NCBI RefSeq assembly: GCF_004297265.1
Contig: NZ_SCUT01000024.1
Span: 62,001-126,000, forward strand
Reading direction: 5' to 3'
Source: Reyranella sp.
GTDB taxonomy: Bacteria > Pseudomonadota > Alphaproteobacteria > Reyranellales > Reyranellaceae
Length of the DNA: 64,000 bases
Position numbers and translations under genes: made by a program. Positions 39,823 to 47,633 of the stretch are shown here, piece after piece (position 1 is the stretch's first letter; the number at the start of each line of letters is the position of its first letter). Below the pieces are notes generated by a model that had not been told where the DNA came from, did no database searches, and was given only the letters and a program-made list of their open reading frames with translations.

Positions 39823-40221
39823 ATGGAAATCAACATCCCGGAAATCGTCGCCGAGGTTACGGCGGCCTTCAATCGCTACGAGGCGGCGCTCAACAGCAAC
39901 GACGTCGCGGTGCTGGACGAACTCTTCTGGAAGAGCCCGCACACGCTGCGCTACGGCGTCGGCGAGCAGCTCTACGGCTACGACCAGATCGCGGCCTTCC
40001 GTTCGGGCCGCAATCCGCAGTTCGTGCCGAACCGCGACCTGCTGAAGCTCTGGATCGCCACCTACGGCCGCGACTTCGGCACGGCGAACTGCGAGTTCCT
40101 GCGGCACGGCTCGACCAAGACCGGCCGGCAGAGCCACACATGGATGCGCACCACCGACGGTTGGCGCATCGTCGCCGCCCACGTCTCCCTGCTGGGCGAG
40201 GCGACGCCGATGAAGAGCTGA
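39823..40221 (+). CDS. hpxZ: HpxZ/AtzH-like NTF2-fold protein (DUF3225)
   Basis: This is a 132-residue protein with the DUF3225 fold: [59 protein letters not shown] and the [23 protein letters not shown] tail. HpxZ is linked to oxalurate breakdown, and the related AtzH is reported to deaminate 1,3-dicarboxyurea between AtzE and AtzF. GAGGAG precedes the ATG 6 bases away. Third gene of the atzG-atzE operon. Confidence 0.85.
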   Translation: MEINIPEIVAEVTAAFNRYEAALNSNDVAVLDELFWKSPHTLRYGVGEQLYGYDQIAAFRSGRNPQFVPNRDLLKLWIATYGRDFGTANCEFLRHGSTKTGRQSHTWMRTTDGWRIVAAHVSLLGEATPMKS

Positions 40222-40243
40222 CGCTTTTGCGGCAGCCCTCCGC

Positions 40244-40270
40244 GCGCCGCCGTCGTAAGCTCGGCGGCGC
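40244..40270. terminator. GC-rich hairpin after hpxZ
   Basis: GCGCCGCCG (40244-40252), loop TCGTAAGCT, CGGCGGCGC (40262-40270): a 9-bp perfect stem. There is no T-run; it may limit read-through or stabilise the 3' end of the hpxZ message. It ends 15 bp before the next start codon. Confidence 0.35.
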
Positions 40271-40284
40271 AGCAGGAGGCATCC

Positions 40285-40608
40285 ATGGCAAAGCCGTTCC
40301 AAGTTTCGCTGGCACCTGAAAAGCTCTGGCAGGCGATCAATCCGCTCAGCCTCTACCAGCCGGGCGCCCAGTTCGGTTTCTTCAACATCAATCTCGGCCA
40401 GACGCCGCGCCCCGATGTCGAGCAGGAGATCCTCGAACGGGTGGGAAGCTACGGGCGACAACTCGGCCGCATCGGCGACGTGCTCGACGTGCTCATGGAT
40501 CATCTCGATCAGGGCAAGCTCACCGAGAGCGAGCGTGACACCCTGACCATCCTGCGCGGCCAGCTCGCCGAGGTGCGGAAGATCAAGAAGAGCGCGGCCA
40601 GGACATGA
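40285..40608 (+). CDS. Hypothetical protein
   Basis: This 107-residue soluble protein begins MAKPFQVSLAPEKLWQAINP, continues with LYQPGAQFGFFNINLGQTP, and has a helical C-terminal half (EQEILERVGSYGRQLGRIGD, VLMDHLDQGKLTESERDTLTILRGQLAEV). I do not recognise a family. AGGAGG is 5 bases before ATG, and its stop overlaps the start of the D-2-hydroxyacid dehydrogenase (ATGA), so it is a real gene, likely working with it. Confidence 0.7.
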   Translation: MAKPFQVSLAPEKLWQAINPLSLYQPGAQFGFFNINLGQTPRPDVEQEILERVGSYGRQLGRIGDVLDVLMDHLDQGKLTESERDTLTILRGQLAEVRKIKKSAART

Positions 40609-41585
40609 AGAAGCTTCTGCTGACGCACGTACCGCTGGCCCGGCGGCAATATTACGGTGTCCGCGCGCTCTCACGGCTGCAGGAGCTGGTCGAGGTGGTC
40701 TTGCATGAGGGCGAAGCTCCACTGGATGCCCATGGCGTGATCGGCATGGCGCGCGGCGTCGATTTCATCGTCGCCGATCGTGCGACTGCGATACCCGCCC
40801 TCGTCTTCGAGAGCCTGCCGGGGCTTCGCGTGGTAATGCGAAGCGCCATCGACATCCGCAACATCGATGTCACCGCCGCGACCAAGGCGGGCGTGCTGGT
40901 GACCCACGCCGAGGCCGGCTTCGTCCAGTCGGTGGTCGAACTCACGCTGGGTTTCCTGGTCGATCTTTCGCGTGGCATCACACGGGCAGCGACCGCCTAT
41001 CACGGAGGGGCGAAGCCCGAGATCAGGGTTGGACGGCAGCTCGGTGGATCGACGGTCGGCATCATCGGCTACGGCCGTATCGCGCGCGCACTGGCGCCCG
41101 TCCTGGCGCAGCTCGGCATGACCGTGCTGGTGGCCGATCCCTACGCACAGGTCGACGATCCGCGCTTCGTGAAGCTGCCGCTGGAGGCGCTGCTGGCGAA
41201 GGCCGACTATGTGATCTGCCTCGCCATCGCCAACGAGGAGACGGAGAACCTGCTCGACGCAGCGGCTTTCGCACGCTTGAAGCCGGACGCCTTCTTCATC
41301 AACATGTCGCGCGGCAATCTGGTCGACGAAGCCGCGCTTGCGGAGGTCCTGGCCGAGGGACGCATTGCTGGCGCCGCCATGGATGTCGGCCGCGCACCCG
41401 ACCAGATGCCCTCGCTCGAGCTGGCGCGCCTATACAACGTCATTGCCACGCCGCACATCGGCGGTCTCACGCCGCCCGCCAGCGAGAGCCAGGCGATGGA
41501 TACGGTCCGCCAGGTCGAGGCGCTGGTGAAGGGCGAGGTGCCTCCGGGTGCGGTCAATCTTCCGGGCTGGACGCGCCGTACCTGA
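40605..41585 (+). CDS. D-2-hydroxyacid dehydrogenase family protein
   Basis: This is a 326-residue NAD-dependent dehydrogenase of the D-isomer-specific 2-hydroxyacid family. The NAD-binding motif VGIIGYGRIARALAPVLAQLG is near residue 150. The active-site Arg is in NMSRGNLVDEAAL and the catalytic His in IATPHIGGLTPP. The Glu normally found before this His in DVFxxEP is not there: the stretch reads MDVGRAPDQMPSLE, so the His-Glu relay is altered. It overlaps the 107-residue hypothetical gene by four bases. Confidence 0.87.
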   Translation: MKKLLLTHVPLARRQYYGVRALSRLQELVEVVLHEGEAPLDAHGVIGMARGVDFIVADRATAIPALVFESLPGLRVVMRSAIDIRNIDVTAATKAGVLVTHAEAGFVQSVVELTLGFLVDLSRGITRAATAYHGGAKPEIRVGRQLGGSTVGIIGYGRIARALAPVLAQLGMTVLVADPYAQVDDPRFVKLPLEALLAKADYVICLAIANEETENLLDAAAFARLKPDAFFINMSRGNLVDEAALAEVLAEGRIAGAAMDVGRAPDQMPSLELARLYNVIATPHIGGLTPPASESQAMDTVRQVEALVKGEVPPGAVNLPGWTRRT

Positions 41586-41598
41586 GGGCGGGGTTGAA

Positions 41599-41811
41599 AT
41601 GACCTGCCGGTGGGCGCATGTGCAGTCCATGCTCACCCCGAAGGATCTGATCGCCGTCCATGTCCCGAGCGAGGACTTGGGCGACTACAACCTCACCCAG
41701 ACCGGCTGGTATGCGATGGATGACGGAGGCCACGTCATCCTTGGGCCCTTCGAAAGCCTCGCCCAATGCGACCGCGCGATCCGCGACCGGTTGCAGCAAC
41801 AAAAGTTGTGA
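41599..41811 (+). CDS. Small hypothetical protein
   Basis: This is a 70-residue protein: MTCRWAHVQSMLTPKDLIAV, then a GHVILGPFESLAQCDRAI segment and a Gln-rich end (RLQQQKL). The segment YAMDDGGHVILGPFESLAQC resembles small DUF-type proteins found in rhizobial and related genomes, without known role. ATG at 41599 follows GGGG; MLTPKDL, ten codons in, is an alternative start. It lies 13 bp after the dehydrogenase stop. Confidence 0.6.
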   Translation: MTCRWAHVQSMLTPKDLIAVHVPSEDLGDYNLTQTGWYAMDDGGHVILGPFESLAQCDRAIRDRLQQQKL

Positions 41812-41837
41812 GTCGCCGCGGGTGAGCGCGCCCCGGC

Positions 41838-42869
41838 TCAGTTACCGGGGCCGCGTTCCATCGAAAAGGGCTGCCAGCGCTGCAGCTTCGACTTCTCCAG
41901 CACCATCGGATTGACGCAGGCTCGCGGCCACTTGCCGCCCAGGACCAACGCCAGTTCGGCTCCGACGCGGCGCTTGCGGGCGGGATCGAAGCGGCTCGAG
42001 GCCGAGGCGACGTGCGCGGTAAGGATCACATTGTCCATGCCGAGCAACGGATTGTTGTGGCCCACGGGCTCGGTCTCCAGCACGTCGAGGCCGGCGCCGG
42101 CGATCCATCCTTCCTGCAATGCCTTGATCATCGCCGGCTCGTCGACCGTCGAGCCACGGCCGGTGTTCACGAACAGCGCCGTCTTCTTCATCTGGCGGAA
42201 GTGCTGTTCCTTCATCAGGTGATGGGCATCCTTGGTGCCGGGCGCATGCATGCTCACGATGTCGGAGCGCTGCAGCAGCTCCTCGTAGCCGACCGGCTGG
42301 ACACCGTAGTCGGACATGACCAGTTCCTCGATATAGGGATCGTAGGCCAGCATCTGGAAGCCGAACGGCGCGGCGCGCTTGGCGACGGCGCGGGCGACAT
42401 GGCCGAACGAGATGAAGCCCAGGGTCATGCCCATGAGACGCGGGAACTGGTAGAGATGCGGCCGGCCCTTGGCCCACTCGCCCTTGCGCACCATCTGGTC
42501 CTGCACGACGAGCCGCCGCCAGCTCGCGAGGATGAGGGTCATGGCATGGTCGGCGACTTCCTCGATGAAGGTGTCGGGCACGTTGGTGACCGGGATGCCG
42601 AGCTGGGTGGCGGCCTCAACGTCGACCGAATCGACACCGACGCTGCCCAGCGACACGACCTTCAGCTTCTTGCCGGCCTCGATCACCTTGGCGGTGATGC
42701 GCGGACGGCCCTTGCCGTAGATGGCGTCGGCATCGGCGACCGCCTTGATGAGTTCGGACTCATCGCCCGAAACCTCGATGATCTCCGCGCCGACGGAGGC
42801 GAGCGCCTCCATTTCCAGCGAATGATCCGTTTTTCCCGGTCCGGTCGTCACGATTTTGAAACGCGCCAC
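41838..42869 (-). CDS. D-2-hydroxyacid dehydrogenase (phosphoglycerate/glyoxylate-reductase-like)
   Basis: This is a 343-residue NAD(P)-dependent dehydrogenase. Motifs: VVSLGSVGVDSVDVEAATQLGIPVTNVPDTFIEEVADHAMTL, the Rossmann turn in MGMTLGFISFGHVARAVAKRA (GFxSFG, a variant of GxGxxG), NTGRGSTVDE with the catalytic Arg, the Glu of LDVLETEP and the His block ILTAHVASASSRF. The intact Glu-Pro distinguishes it from the dehydrogenase at 40605. The start is GTG, with GGAG 7 bases upstream. It is divergent from the sulfatase gene. Confidence 0.88.
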   Translation of the reverse strand: MARFKIVTTGPGKTDHSLEMEALASVGAEIIEVSGDESELIKAVADADAIYGKGRPRITAKVIEAGKKLKVVSLGSVGVDSVDVEAATQLGIPVTNVPDTFIEEVADHAMTLILASWRRLVVQDQMVRKGEWAKGRPHLYQFPRLMGMTLGFISFGHVARAVAKRAAPFGFQMLAYDPYIEELVMSDYGVQPVGYEELLQRSDIVSMHAPGTKDAHHLMKEQHFRQMKKTALFVNTGRGSTVDEPAMIKALQEGWIAGAGLDVLETEPVGHNNPLLGMDNVILTAHVASASSRFDPARKRRVGAELALVLGGKWPRACVNPMVLEKSKLQRWQPFSMERGPGN

Positions 42870-42934
42870 GTGTTGTCTCCTCCGTCGCTTTGGCGGCACT
42901 CTATCGCAATCCTGCCGCCGTCCAACCTCGGTGA

Positions 42935-44473
42935 ATGAACATGCCTGCGTCCAAGAATGTCCTGTTGATCGTCGTCGACCAATGGCGCGGGGCGATGCTG
43001 CCCAAGCTCGGCGCGGATTATTTGAAGCTGCCGAACATCGACCGGCTGTGTGCCGAGGGCGTGACCTTCCGCAATCATTTCACCCAGGCCGTGCCCTGCG
43101 GACCGGCGCGCGCCAGCCTCCTGACCGGGCAGTACATGATGAATCACCGCGCGGTGCAGAACACAATTCCGCTCGCCTCACGCTTCACCAATCTGGCGCA
43201 CGAGCTGCGGCGCGGCGGCTACGACCCCGCCCTGGTCGGCTACACGACGACGACGCCCGATCCGCGCCAGACCGCCCCCAACGATCCGCGCTTCTTCGTG
43301 CTGGGCGACATCATGGAAGGCTTCCACCCGGTCGGCGCCTTCGAGAATCGCGACGCTTATTTCGGCTGGGTCGCCAGCCAGGGCTTCGAGCTGCCGAAGA
43401 CCCGCGAGGACATCTGGCTGCCGAAAGGCGCGCCGGGCGCCGGCGCGACGGGGCGGCCGGCCGTCATTCCCAAGGAGCTGTCGGACACGGCCTGGTTCAC
43501 CGAGCGCGGGCTCGACTATCTCCGTGGCCGCGGCGACAAGCCTTGGTTCCTGCATCTCGGCTACTACCGCCCGCATCCGCCGTTCATCGCGCCCGAGCCC
43601 TACAATTCCCTGTATCGCCCCGAGGACATGCCGAAGCCGGTCCGCGCAGCGTCCGCGACGGAAGAGGGCCGGCAGAATGCGCTGCTCGACTATTATGTGC
43701 GCAACATCAAGCAGGCGAGCTTCTTCCAGGACGGGCAGGCGCTCGGTTCGGACATGAGCGAGGCCGAGGTGGCGCAGATGCGCGCCACCTATTGCGGCCT
43801 GATGAGCGAGATCGACGATCATCTGGGCCGCGTGTTCGACTATCTGAAGGAGACGGGCCAGTGGGACGACACGCTGATCGTCTTCACCTGTGATCACGGC
43901 GAACAGGGCGGTGACCATCACCTGCTGGGTAAGATCGGCTACTTCGACGAGTCCTACCGCATTCCGCTGATCATCCGCGATCCGCGGGTCGAGGCAAATG
44001 GTACCCGTGGCACGATCGTCGATCGCTTCACCGAGACCATCGACACCATGCCGACCCTCCTCGAATGGATGGAGCTGCCCGTTCCCCGCCAGTGCGACGG
44101 CCGCTCGCTTCTGCCCTTCTGCGAGGGCACGGTGCCGGCCGACTGGCGCACCGAGGTCCACTACGAGTTCGACTTCCGCGACCTGTACTACACCACACCT
44201 GAATCGGCGCTGGGCGTGCCGATGGACAAATGCTCGCTGGCCGTCGTGCAGGACGAGAAGTTCAAATACGTGCACTTCGCTGCCCTGCCGCCGCTCCTGT
44301 TCGACCTCGCGAAGGACCCCGGCCAGTTCGTCAATTGCGCCGCCGATCCCGCCTATGCCGCGACGGTCGCCGACTATGCCCGCAAGATGCTGGACTGGCG
44401 GCTCGGTTATGCCGAGCGCACCCTCACCGGCTATCGCGCGACACCCCGGGGGCTGGAGGTGCGCGCCGCCTGA
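42935..44473 (+). CDS. Sulfatase-family hydrolase (arylsulfatase/phosphonate monoester hydrolase type)
   Basis: This is a 512-residue alkaline-phosphatase-superfamily enzyme. The metal/active-site signature is NVLLIVVDQWRGAMLPKLG at the N-terminus, then the formylglycine motif VPCGPARASLLTG (Cys-Gly-Pro-Ala-Arg) near residue 54-58. The metal site at the C-terminal half is VFTCDHGEQGGDHHLLGK. A formylglycine-generating enzyme must modify the Cys. It has no signal peptide, so it is probably cytosolic, as for phosphonate monoester hydrolases. Which ester is cleaved is not known. Its 3' end is followed by the pcaH promoter-like element. Confidence 0.88.
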   Translation: MNMPASKNVLLIVVDQWRGAMLPKLGADYLKLPNIDRLCAEGVTFRNHFTQAVPCGPARASLLTGQYMMNHRAVQNTIPLASRFTNLAHELRRGGYDPALVGYTTTTPDPRQTAPNDPRFFVLGDIMEGFHPVGAFENRDAYFGWVASQGFELPKTREDIWLPKGAPGAGATGRPAVIPKELSDTAWFTERGLDYLRGRGDKPWFLHLGYYRPHPPFIAPEPYNSLYRPEDMPKPVRAASATEEGRQNALLDYYVRNIKQASFFQDGQALGSDMSEAEVAQMRATYCGLMSEIDDHLGRVFDYLKETGQWDDTLIVFTCDHGEQGGDHHLLGKIGYFDESYRIPLIIRDPRVEANGTRGTIVDRFTETIDTMPTLLEWMELPVPRQCDGRSLLPFCEGTVPADWRTEVHYEFDFRDLYYTTPESALGVPMDKCSLAVVQDEKFKYVHFAALPPLLFDLAKDPGQFVNCAADPAYAATVADYARKMLDWRLGYAERTLTGYRATPRGLEVRAA

Positions 44474-44481
44474 GCGGGCGC

Positions 44482-44487
44482 TAAGCT
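44482..44487 (+). promoter_or_regulatory. Candidate -10 box (TAAGCT) for a leaderless pcaH mRNA
   Basis: TAAGCT sits 7 bases before the pcaH ATG and is followed by CGGCGGC. The same 13-mer TAAGCTCGGCGGC also occurs at 40256-40268 upstream of the 107-residue gene. No clear -35 box; no Shine-Dalgarno precedes the ATG. Confidence 0.25.
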
Positions 44488-44494
44488 CGGCGGC

Positions 44495-45199
44495 ATGAAA
44501 GAGGAAACGTACCGCCGACCTGCTCCGGGGCAGCACCACCCGCCAAACCGCTCGACCGACTACAAGTCCACGGTAAGCCGCTCGCCGTCGAAGCCGGCGA
44601 TCGTGCTGCCGCACACGCTGTCGGAGATCACCGGACCACTCCTGCGTGAGGAGCGGCTCGATGCCGGCGAGAACGATCTCACGCGCCAGCGCATGGGCGA
44701 GCCCCTGGGGGAGCGCATCATCGTTCAAGGCCGCGTGCTCGATGAGGATGGCAGGCCGGTCCCAGAGGCGCTGGTCGAGATCTGGCAGTGCAATGCGGCC
44801 GGCCGCTACCACCATCTCGGCGACCAGCACGATGCGCCGCTCGATCCGAATTTCCAGGGCGGCGGCCGGTCCCGCGCCGATGCCGACGGCACCTACAAAT
44901 TCATCACCATCAAGCCCGGCGCCTATCCGTGGGGCAATCATCACAATGCCTGGCGGCCGGCGCACATCCACTTCTCCCTGTTCGGGCCCGCCTTCGCCAC
45001 GCGCCTGATCACGCAGATGTATTTCCCGCAGGATCCATTGCTGCCCTTCGACCCCATCTACAATTCGGTGCCCGAAGGCGCACGGGCCCGCCTGCAGGCC
45101 GCCTTCGACATGGAGGCGACGCAACCCGGATGGGCGCTGGCCTATCGCTTCGACATCGTGCTGCGCGGCCGCAATGCCACGCCGATGGAGAGCCCATGA
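44495..45199 (+). CDS. pcaH: Protocatechuate 3,4-dioxygenase, beta subunit
   Basis: This is a 234-residue intradiol ring-cleavage dioxygenase subunit that converts protocatechuate, with PcaG, to 3-carboxy-cis,cis-muconate using Fe(III). Iron ligands expected from the family are in place: Tyr105 (GRYHH), Tyr144 (GAYPWGNHH), His157 and His159 (AHIHF). Other core elements: ALVEIWQCNAAGRYHHLGD and LFGPAFATRLITQMYFPQDPLL. The stop overlaps the pcaG ATG by four bases. The substrate assignment rests on the H/G pair and the pcaB gene next to it. Confidence 0.93.
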   Translation: MKEETYRRPAPGQHHPPNRSTDYKSTVSRSPSKPAIVLPHTLSEITGPLLREERLDAGENDLTRQRMGEPLGERIIVQGRVLDEDGRPVPEALVEIWQCNAAGRYHHLGDQHDAPLDPNFQGGGRSRADADGTYKFITIKPGAYPWGNHHNAWRPAHIHFSLFGPAFATRLITQMYFPQDPLLPFDPIYNSVPEGARARLQAAFDMEATQPGWALAYRFDIVLRGRNATPMESP

Positions 45200-45759
45200 G
45201 CCGCCTGCTGACGCCCTCGCAGACGATCGGTCCGTTCTACTTCGGCACGGTCACCAACGCCTATCGTCAGGATCTGGCGGCGCCGGGTGTCGCGGGCGAG
45301 AGGATCGAGATCGCCCTTACCTTGCACGACGCCGAAGACGCGATCGTGCCCGACGGTCTGCTCGAGATCTGGCAGGCCAACAGCCACGGCCGCTACAATC
45401 ATCCCGAGGATCGCCGCAACCTGCCGCTCGATGCGGGCTTCGAAGGCTTCGGCCGTGCGTCGACCGATATTTCGGGCTGCGCGCGGTTCGGCACGGTGAA
45501 GCCCGGCCGTGTGCCCTGGCCCGCGGGCGGTCTGCAGGCCGCGCACGTCAATATCTCGGTGTTCGCGCGGGGCGTCCTCAATCGTCTCGCGACGCGGCTC
45601 TATTTCGACGGCGATCCGGCGTTGGCCGAGGATCCCGTGCTCAAGCTCGTCGAGCCGGCGCGGCGCGGCACGCTGATCGCGACGCGCGATGGTGACGGCG
45701 TGTGGCGGCTGCCGATTCATCTCGGCGGTCCGACCGAAACCGTCTTCTTCGACTGCTGA
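45196..45759 (+). CDS. pcaG: Protocatechuate 3,4-dioxygenase, alpha subunit
   Basis: This is a 187-residue partner of PcaH: MSRLLTPSQTIGPFYFGTV, LEIWQANSHGRYNHPEDRR and HVNISVFARGVLNRLATRLYF. As expected for the alpha subunit it lacks the iron-ligand set in full. It contributes to the active-site mouth in the (alpha-beta)n complex. ATGA overlap with pcaH and a 4-bp gap to pcaB show one operon. Confidence 0.92.
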   Translation: MSRLLTPSQTIGPFYFGTVTNAYRQDLAAPGVAGERIEIALTLHDAEDAIVPDGLLEIWQANSHGRYNHPEDRRNLPLDAGFEGFGRASTDISGCARFGTVKPGRVPWPAGGLQAAHVNISVFARGVLNRLATRLYFDGDPALAEDPVLKLVEPARRGTLIATRDGDGVWRLPIHLGGPTETVFFDC

Positions 45760-45763
45760 CTCC

Positions 45764-47065
45764 ATGGCCGTTCGTCTCGTCTCTGCGCTGGGCTCCTCGG
45801 CGGCAACTGCCGATTGTTTCTCCGACATCGCCACCCTGCGCCACATGCTGCGCTTCGAGGCGGCTCTCGCCGAGGCAACCGCGGCAGCCGGCTTGATCCC
45901 GAAGCGCGCCGCTTCCGTCATCGTCAAAGCCTGCGATCCGTCCCTCTACGATCCCACCCCGCTCGCCGCCGCCGCACGCCGGACGGCGACGCTGACCGTG
46001 CCGGTCGTAAAGGCGCTGACCGAACAGGTCCGTCAACGGGATGCGAACGCGGCCGACTATGTCCATTGGGGTGCCACCAGCCAGGACGTGATCGACACGG
46101 CCATGGTGCTGCAGCTCGGCGAGGCGCTGCCGCCGCTCCTGAAGACGCTCGACGGCATCGTCGCGGGTCTTGCGCGTCTGGCGAAGAAACATCGGACGAC
46201 GCCAATGCTGGGCCGGACGCTGCTGCAGCCGGCGACGCCGCTGGCGCTGGGGCAGAAGATCGCCGGCTGGGCTTCCGACATCGCGCGCGCGAAGCGGAGG
46301 CTCGCTGAGAGCTTCGATGAAACGCAGCTTCTCCAGTTCGGCGGCGCGTCGGGAAGCCTGACGGCGCTGGGTCCGGAAGCCGGACAGGTCATGCAGGTGC
46401 TGGCGAAGCGGTTGAAGCTTGCGCTGCCGCCGGGACCCTGGTTCACGCAGCGCGTCCGTGTCGCGGCGTTGGCGCAGGATTGCGCCCTGGTCGTCGGGGC
46501 GCTCGCCAAGGCGTCGCGCGACATTGCCTTGATGATGCAGATCGAGGTGGGCGAGGCGGCGGAACCGTCGGGTCCCGGTCGCGGCAGCTCCTCGACCATG
46601 CCGCACAAGCGCAACCCGGTCAGCGCCGCACTCATCCTGTCGGCGGCGACGCGGGCGCCGATGCTGGCCGCGACGATCGTGTCGGCGATGCCGCAGGAGC
46701 ATGAGCGCGCGCTGGGCGGATGGCAGGCCGAATGGCCGACCCTCTCCGCGCTGATCGAATGCCTGGGCTCGGCGGTCGAGGCGATGGCGGAAGTCGCGTC
46801 GGGTCTCACCATCGATCCCGATGCGCTGCAGGCCAACATGGATGCCGCCGAAGCCGCGGTCCTCGCCGAGCGGGCGACCTTCCTGCTCGCCCGGAAGATG
46901 GGCAAGCAGGAGGCCCACGCGCTGGTCGAGAAGGCGCTGGCCAAGGGAGGGTCCTTCGTCGGGGCGCTCGGCCGGCTCCAAAAGGAACTGGCCGACGAAG
47001 CCGCACTCCTCGGCTATTCGCCGAAGTTCGTCGATCGTCTGCTGGCGGACCTCAGACGTAAGTGA
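45764..47065 (+). CDS. pcaB: 3-carboxy-cis,cis-muconate cycloisomerase
   Basis: This is a 433-residue member of the fumarase/aspartase superfamily, which cyclises 3-carboxymuconate to a carboxymuconolactone in the protocatechuate branch of the beta-ketoadipate pathway. The family signature GSSTMPHKRNPVS is at about residues 273-285, and WGATSQDVIDTAMVLQL marks the His/Ser region. It follows pcaG closely. The later pca genes (pcaC, pcaD, pcaIJ, pcaF) and a PcaQ/PcaR regulator are not in the window. The last 14 bases overlap the 3' end of the convergent greB-like gene. Confidence 0.92.
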   Translation: MAVRLVSALGSSAATADCFSDIATLRHMLRFEAALAEATAAAGLIPKRAASVIVKACDPSLYDPTPLAAAARRTATLTVPVVKALTEQVRQRDANAADYVHWGATSQDVIDTAMVLQLGEALPPLLKTLDGIVAGLARLAKKHRTTPMLGRTLLQPATPLALGQKIAGWASDIARAKRRLAESFDETQLLQFGGASGSLTALGPEAGQVMQVLAKRLKLALPPGPWFTQRVRVAALAQDCALVVGALAKASRDIALMMQIEVGEAAEPSGPGRGSSSTMPHKRNPVSAALILSAATRAPMLAATIVSAMPQEHERALGGWQAEWPTLSALIECLGSAVEAMAEVASGLTIDPDALQANMDAAEAAVLAERATFLLARKMGKQEAHALVEKALAKGGSFVGALGRLQKELADEAALLGYSPKFVDRLLADLRRK

Positions 47066-47603
47066 CCTGCAGGATCTCGATCTCTTCCTCGCCGCCGGGC
47101 GTATTCATCCGTACGGCGTCGCCCTCGTGGGCGCGCATGACGGCGCGCGCGATGGGCGAGATCCAGCTCACATGGCCGCGGCCGGGATCGACCTCGTCGA
47201 CGCCCACGATCTTGATCGTGCGTTCCTCGTCCTTCGAATTGACGTAGGTCACGGTGGCGCCGAAGAACACCTGGTCGGTCTTGGGCCGCTTGGCCGGATC
47301 GACGACCTCGGAACGTTCCAGACGCTTGCTCAGGAACCGGATGCGGCGGTCGATCTCGCGCAGGCGCTTCTTGCCGTAGAGATAATCGCCGTTTTCCGAG
47401 CGGTCGCCGTTGGCGGCGGCCCACGACACGACCTGCACGACCTCCGGGCGCTCCTTGCGCATGAGCGTCATCAGCTCTTCCCGCATGCGCTCGAAGCCCT
47501 GCGGGGTCATGTAATTCTTGGCGCCGGCCGGCAGTCCGCCCACATCGTCGGGCAGGTCGTCCTCGTCGCCGTCGTCGCTTTCCTTGGTGAAGGCCTTGCT
47601 CAT
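47052..47603 (-). CDS. greB: Transcription elongation factor GreB
   Basis: This is a 183-residue protein that enters the secondary channel of RNA polymerase and stimulates transcript cleavage to rescue backtracked complexes. The N-terminal coiled-coil region contains MTPQGFERMREELMTLMRKE and AANGDRSENGDYLYGKKRLREIDRRIRFLSKRLE, the GreB form of the motif. The C-terminal FKBP-like domain carries GDAVRMNTPGGEEEIEILQV. An acidic N-terminal extension (ESDDGDEDDLPDDVG) precedes it and is unusual. Only 30 bp separate its start from the divergent ureD start. Confidence 0.88.
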   Translation of the reverse strand: MSKAFTKESDDGDEDDLPDDVGGLPAGAKNYMTPQGFERMREELMTLMRKERPEVVQVVSWAAANGDRSENGDYLYGKKRLREIDRRIRFLSKRLERSEVVDPAKRPKTDQVFFGATVTYVNSKDEERTIKIVGVDEVDPGRGHVSWISPIARAVMRAHEGDAVRMNTPGGEEEIEILQVTYV

Positions 47604-47633
47604 TTCGATCCTTAATCTATCAAGTCGGGGCGA

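Noticed and set aside
41799-41811. CAACAAAAGTTG at the end of the 70-residue gene as terminator
   Set aside because: Stem too short and no T-run.
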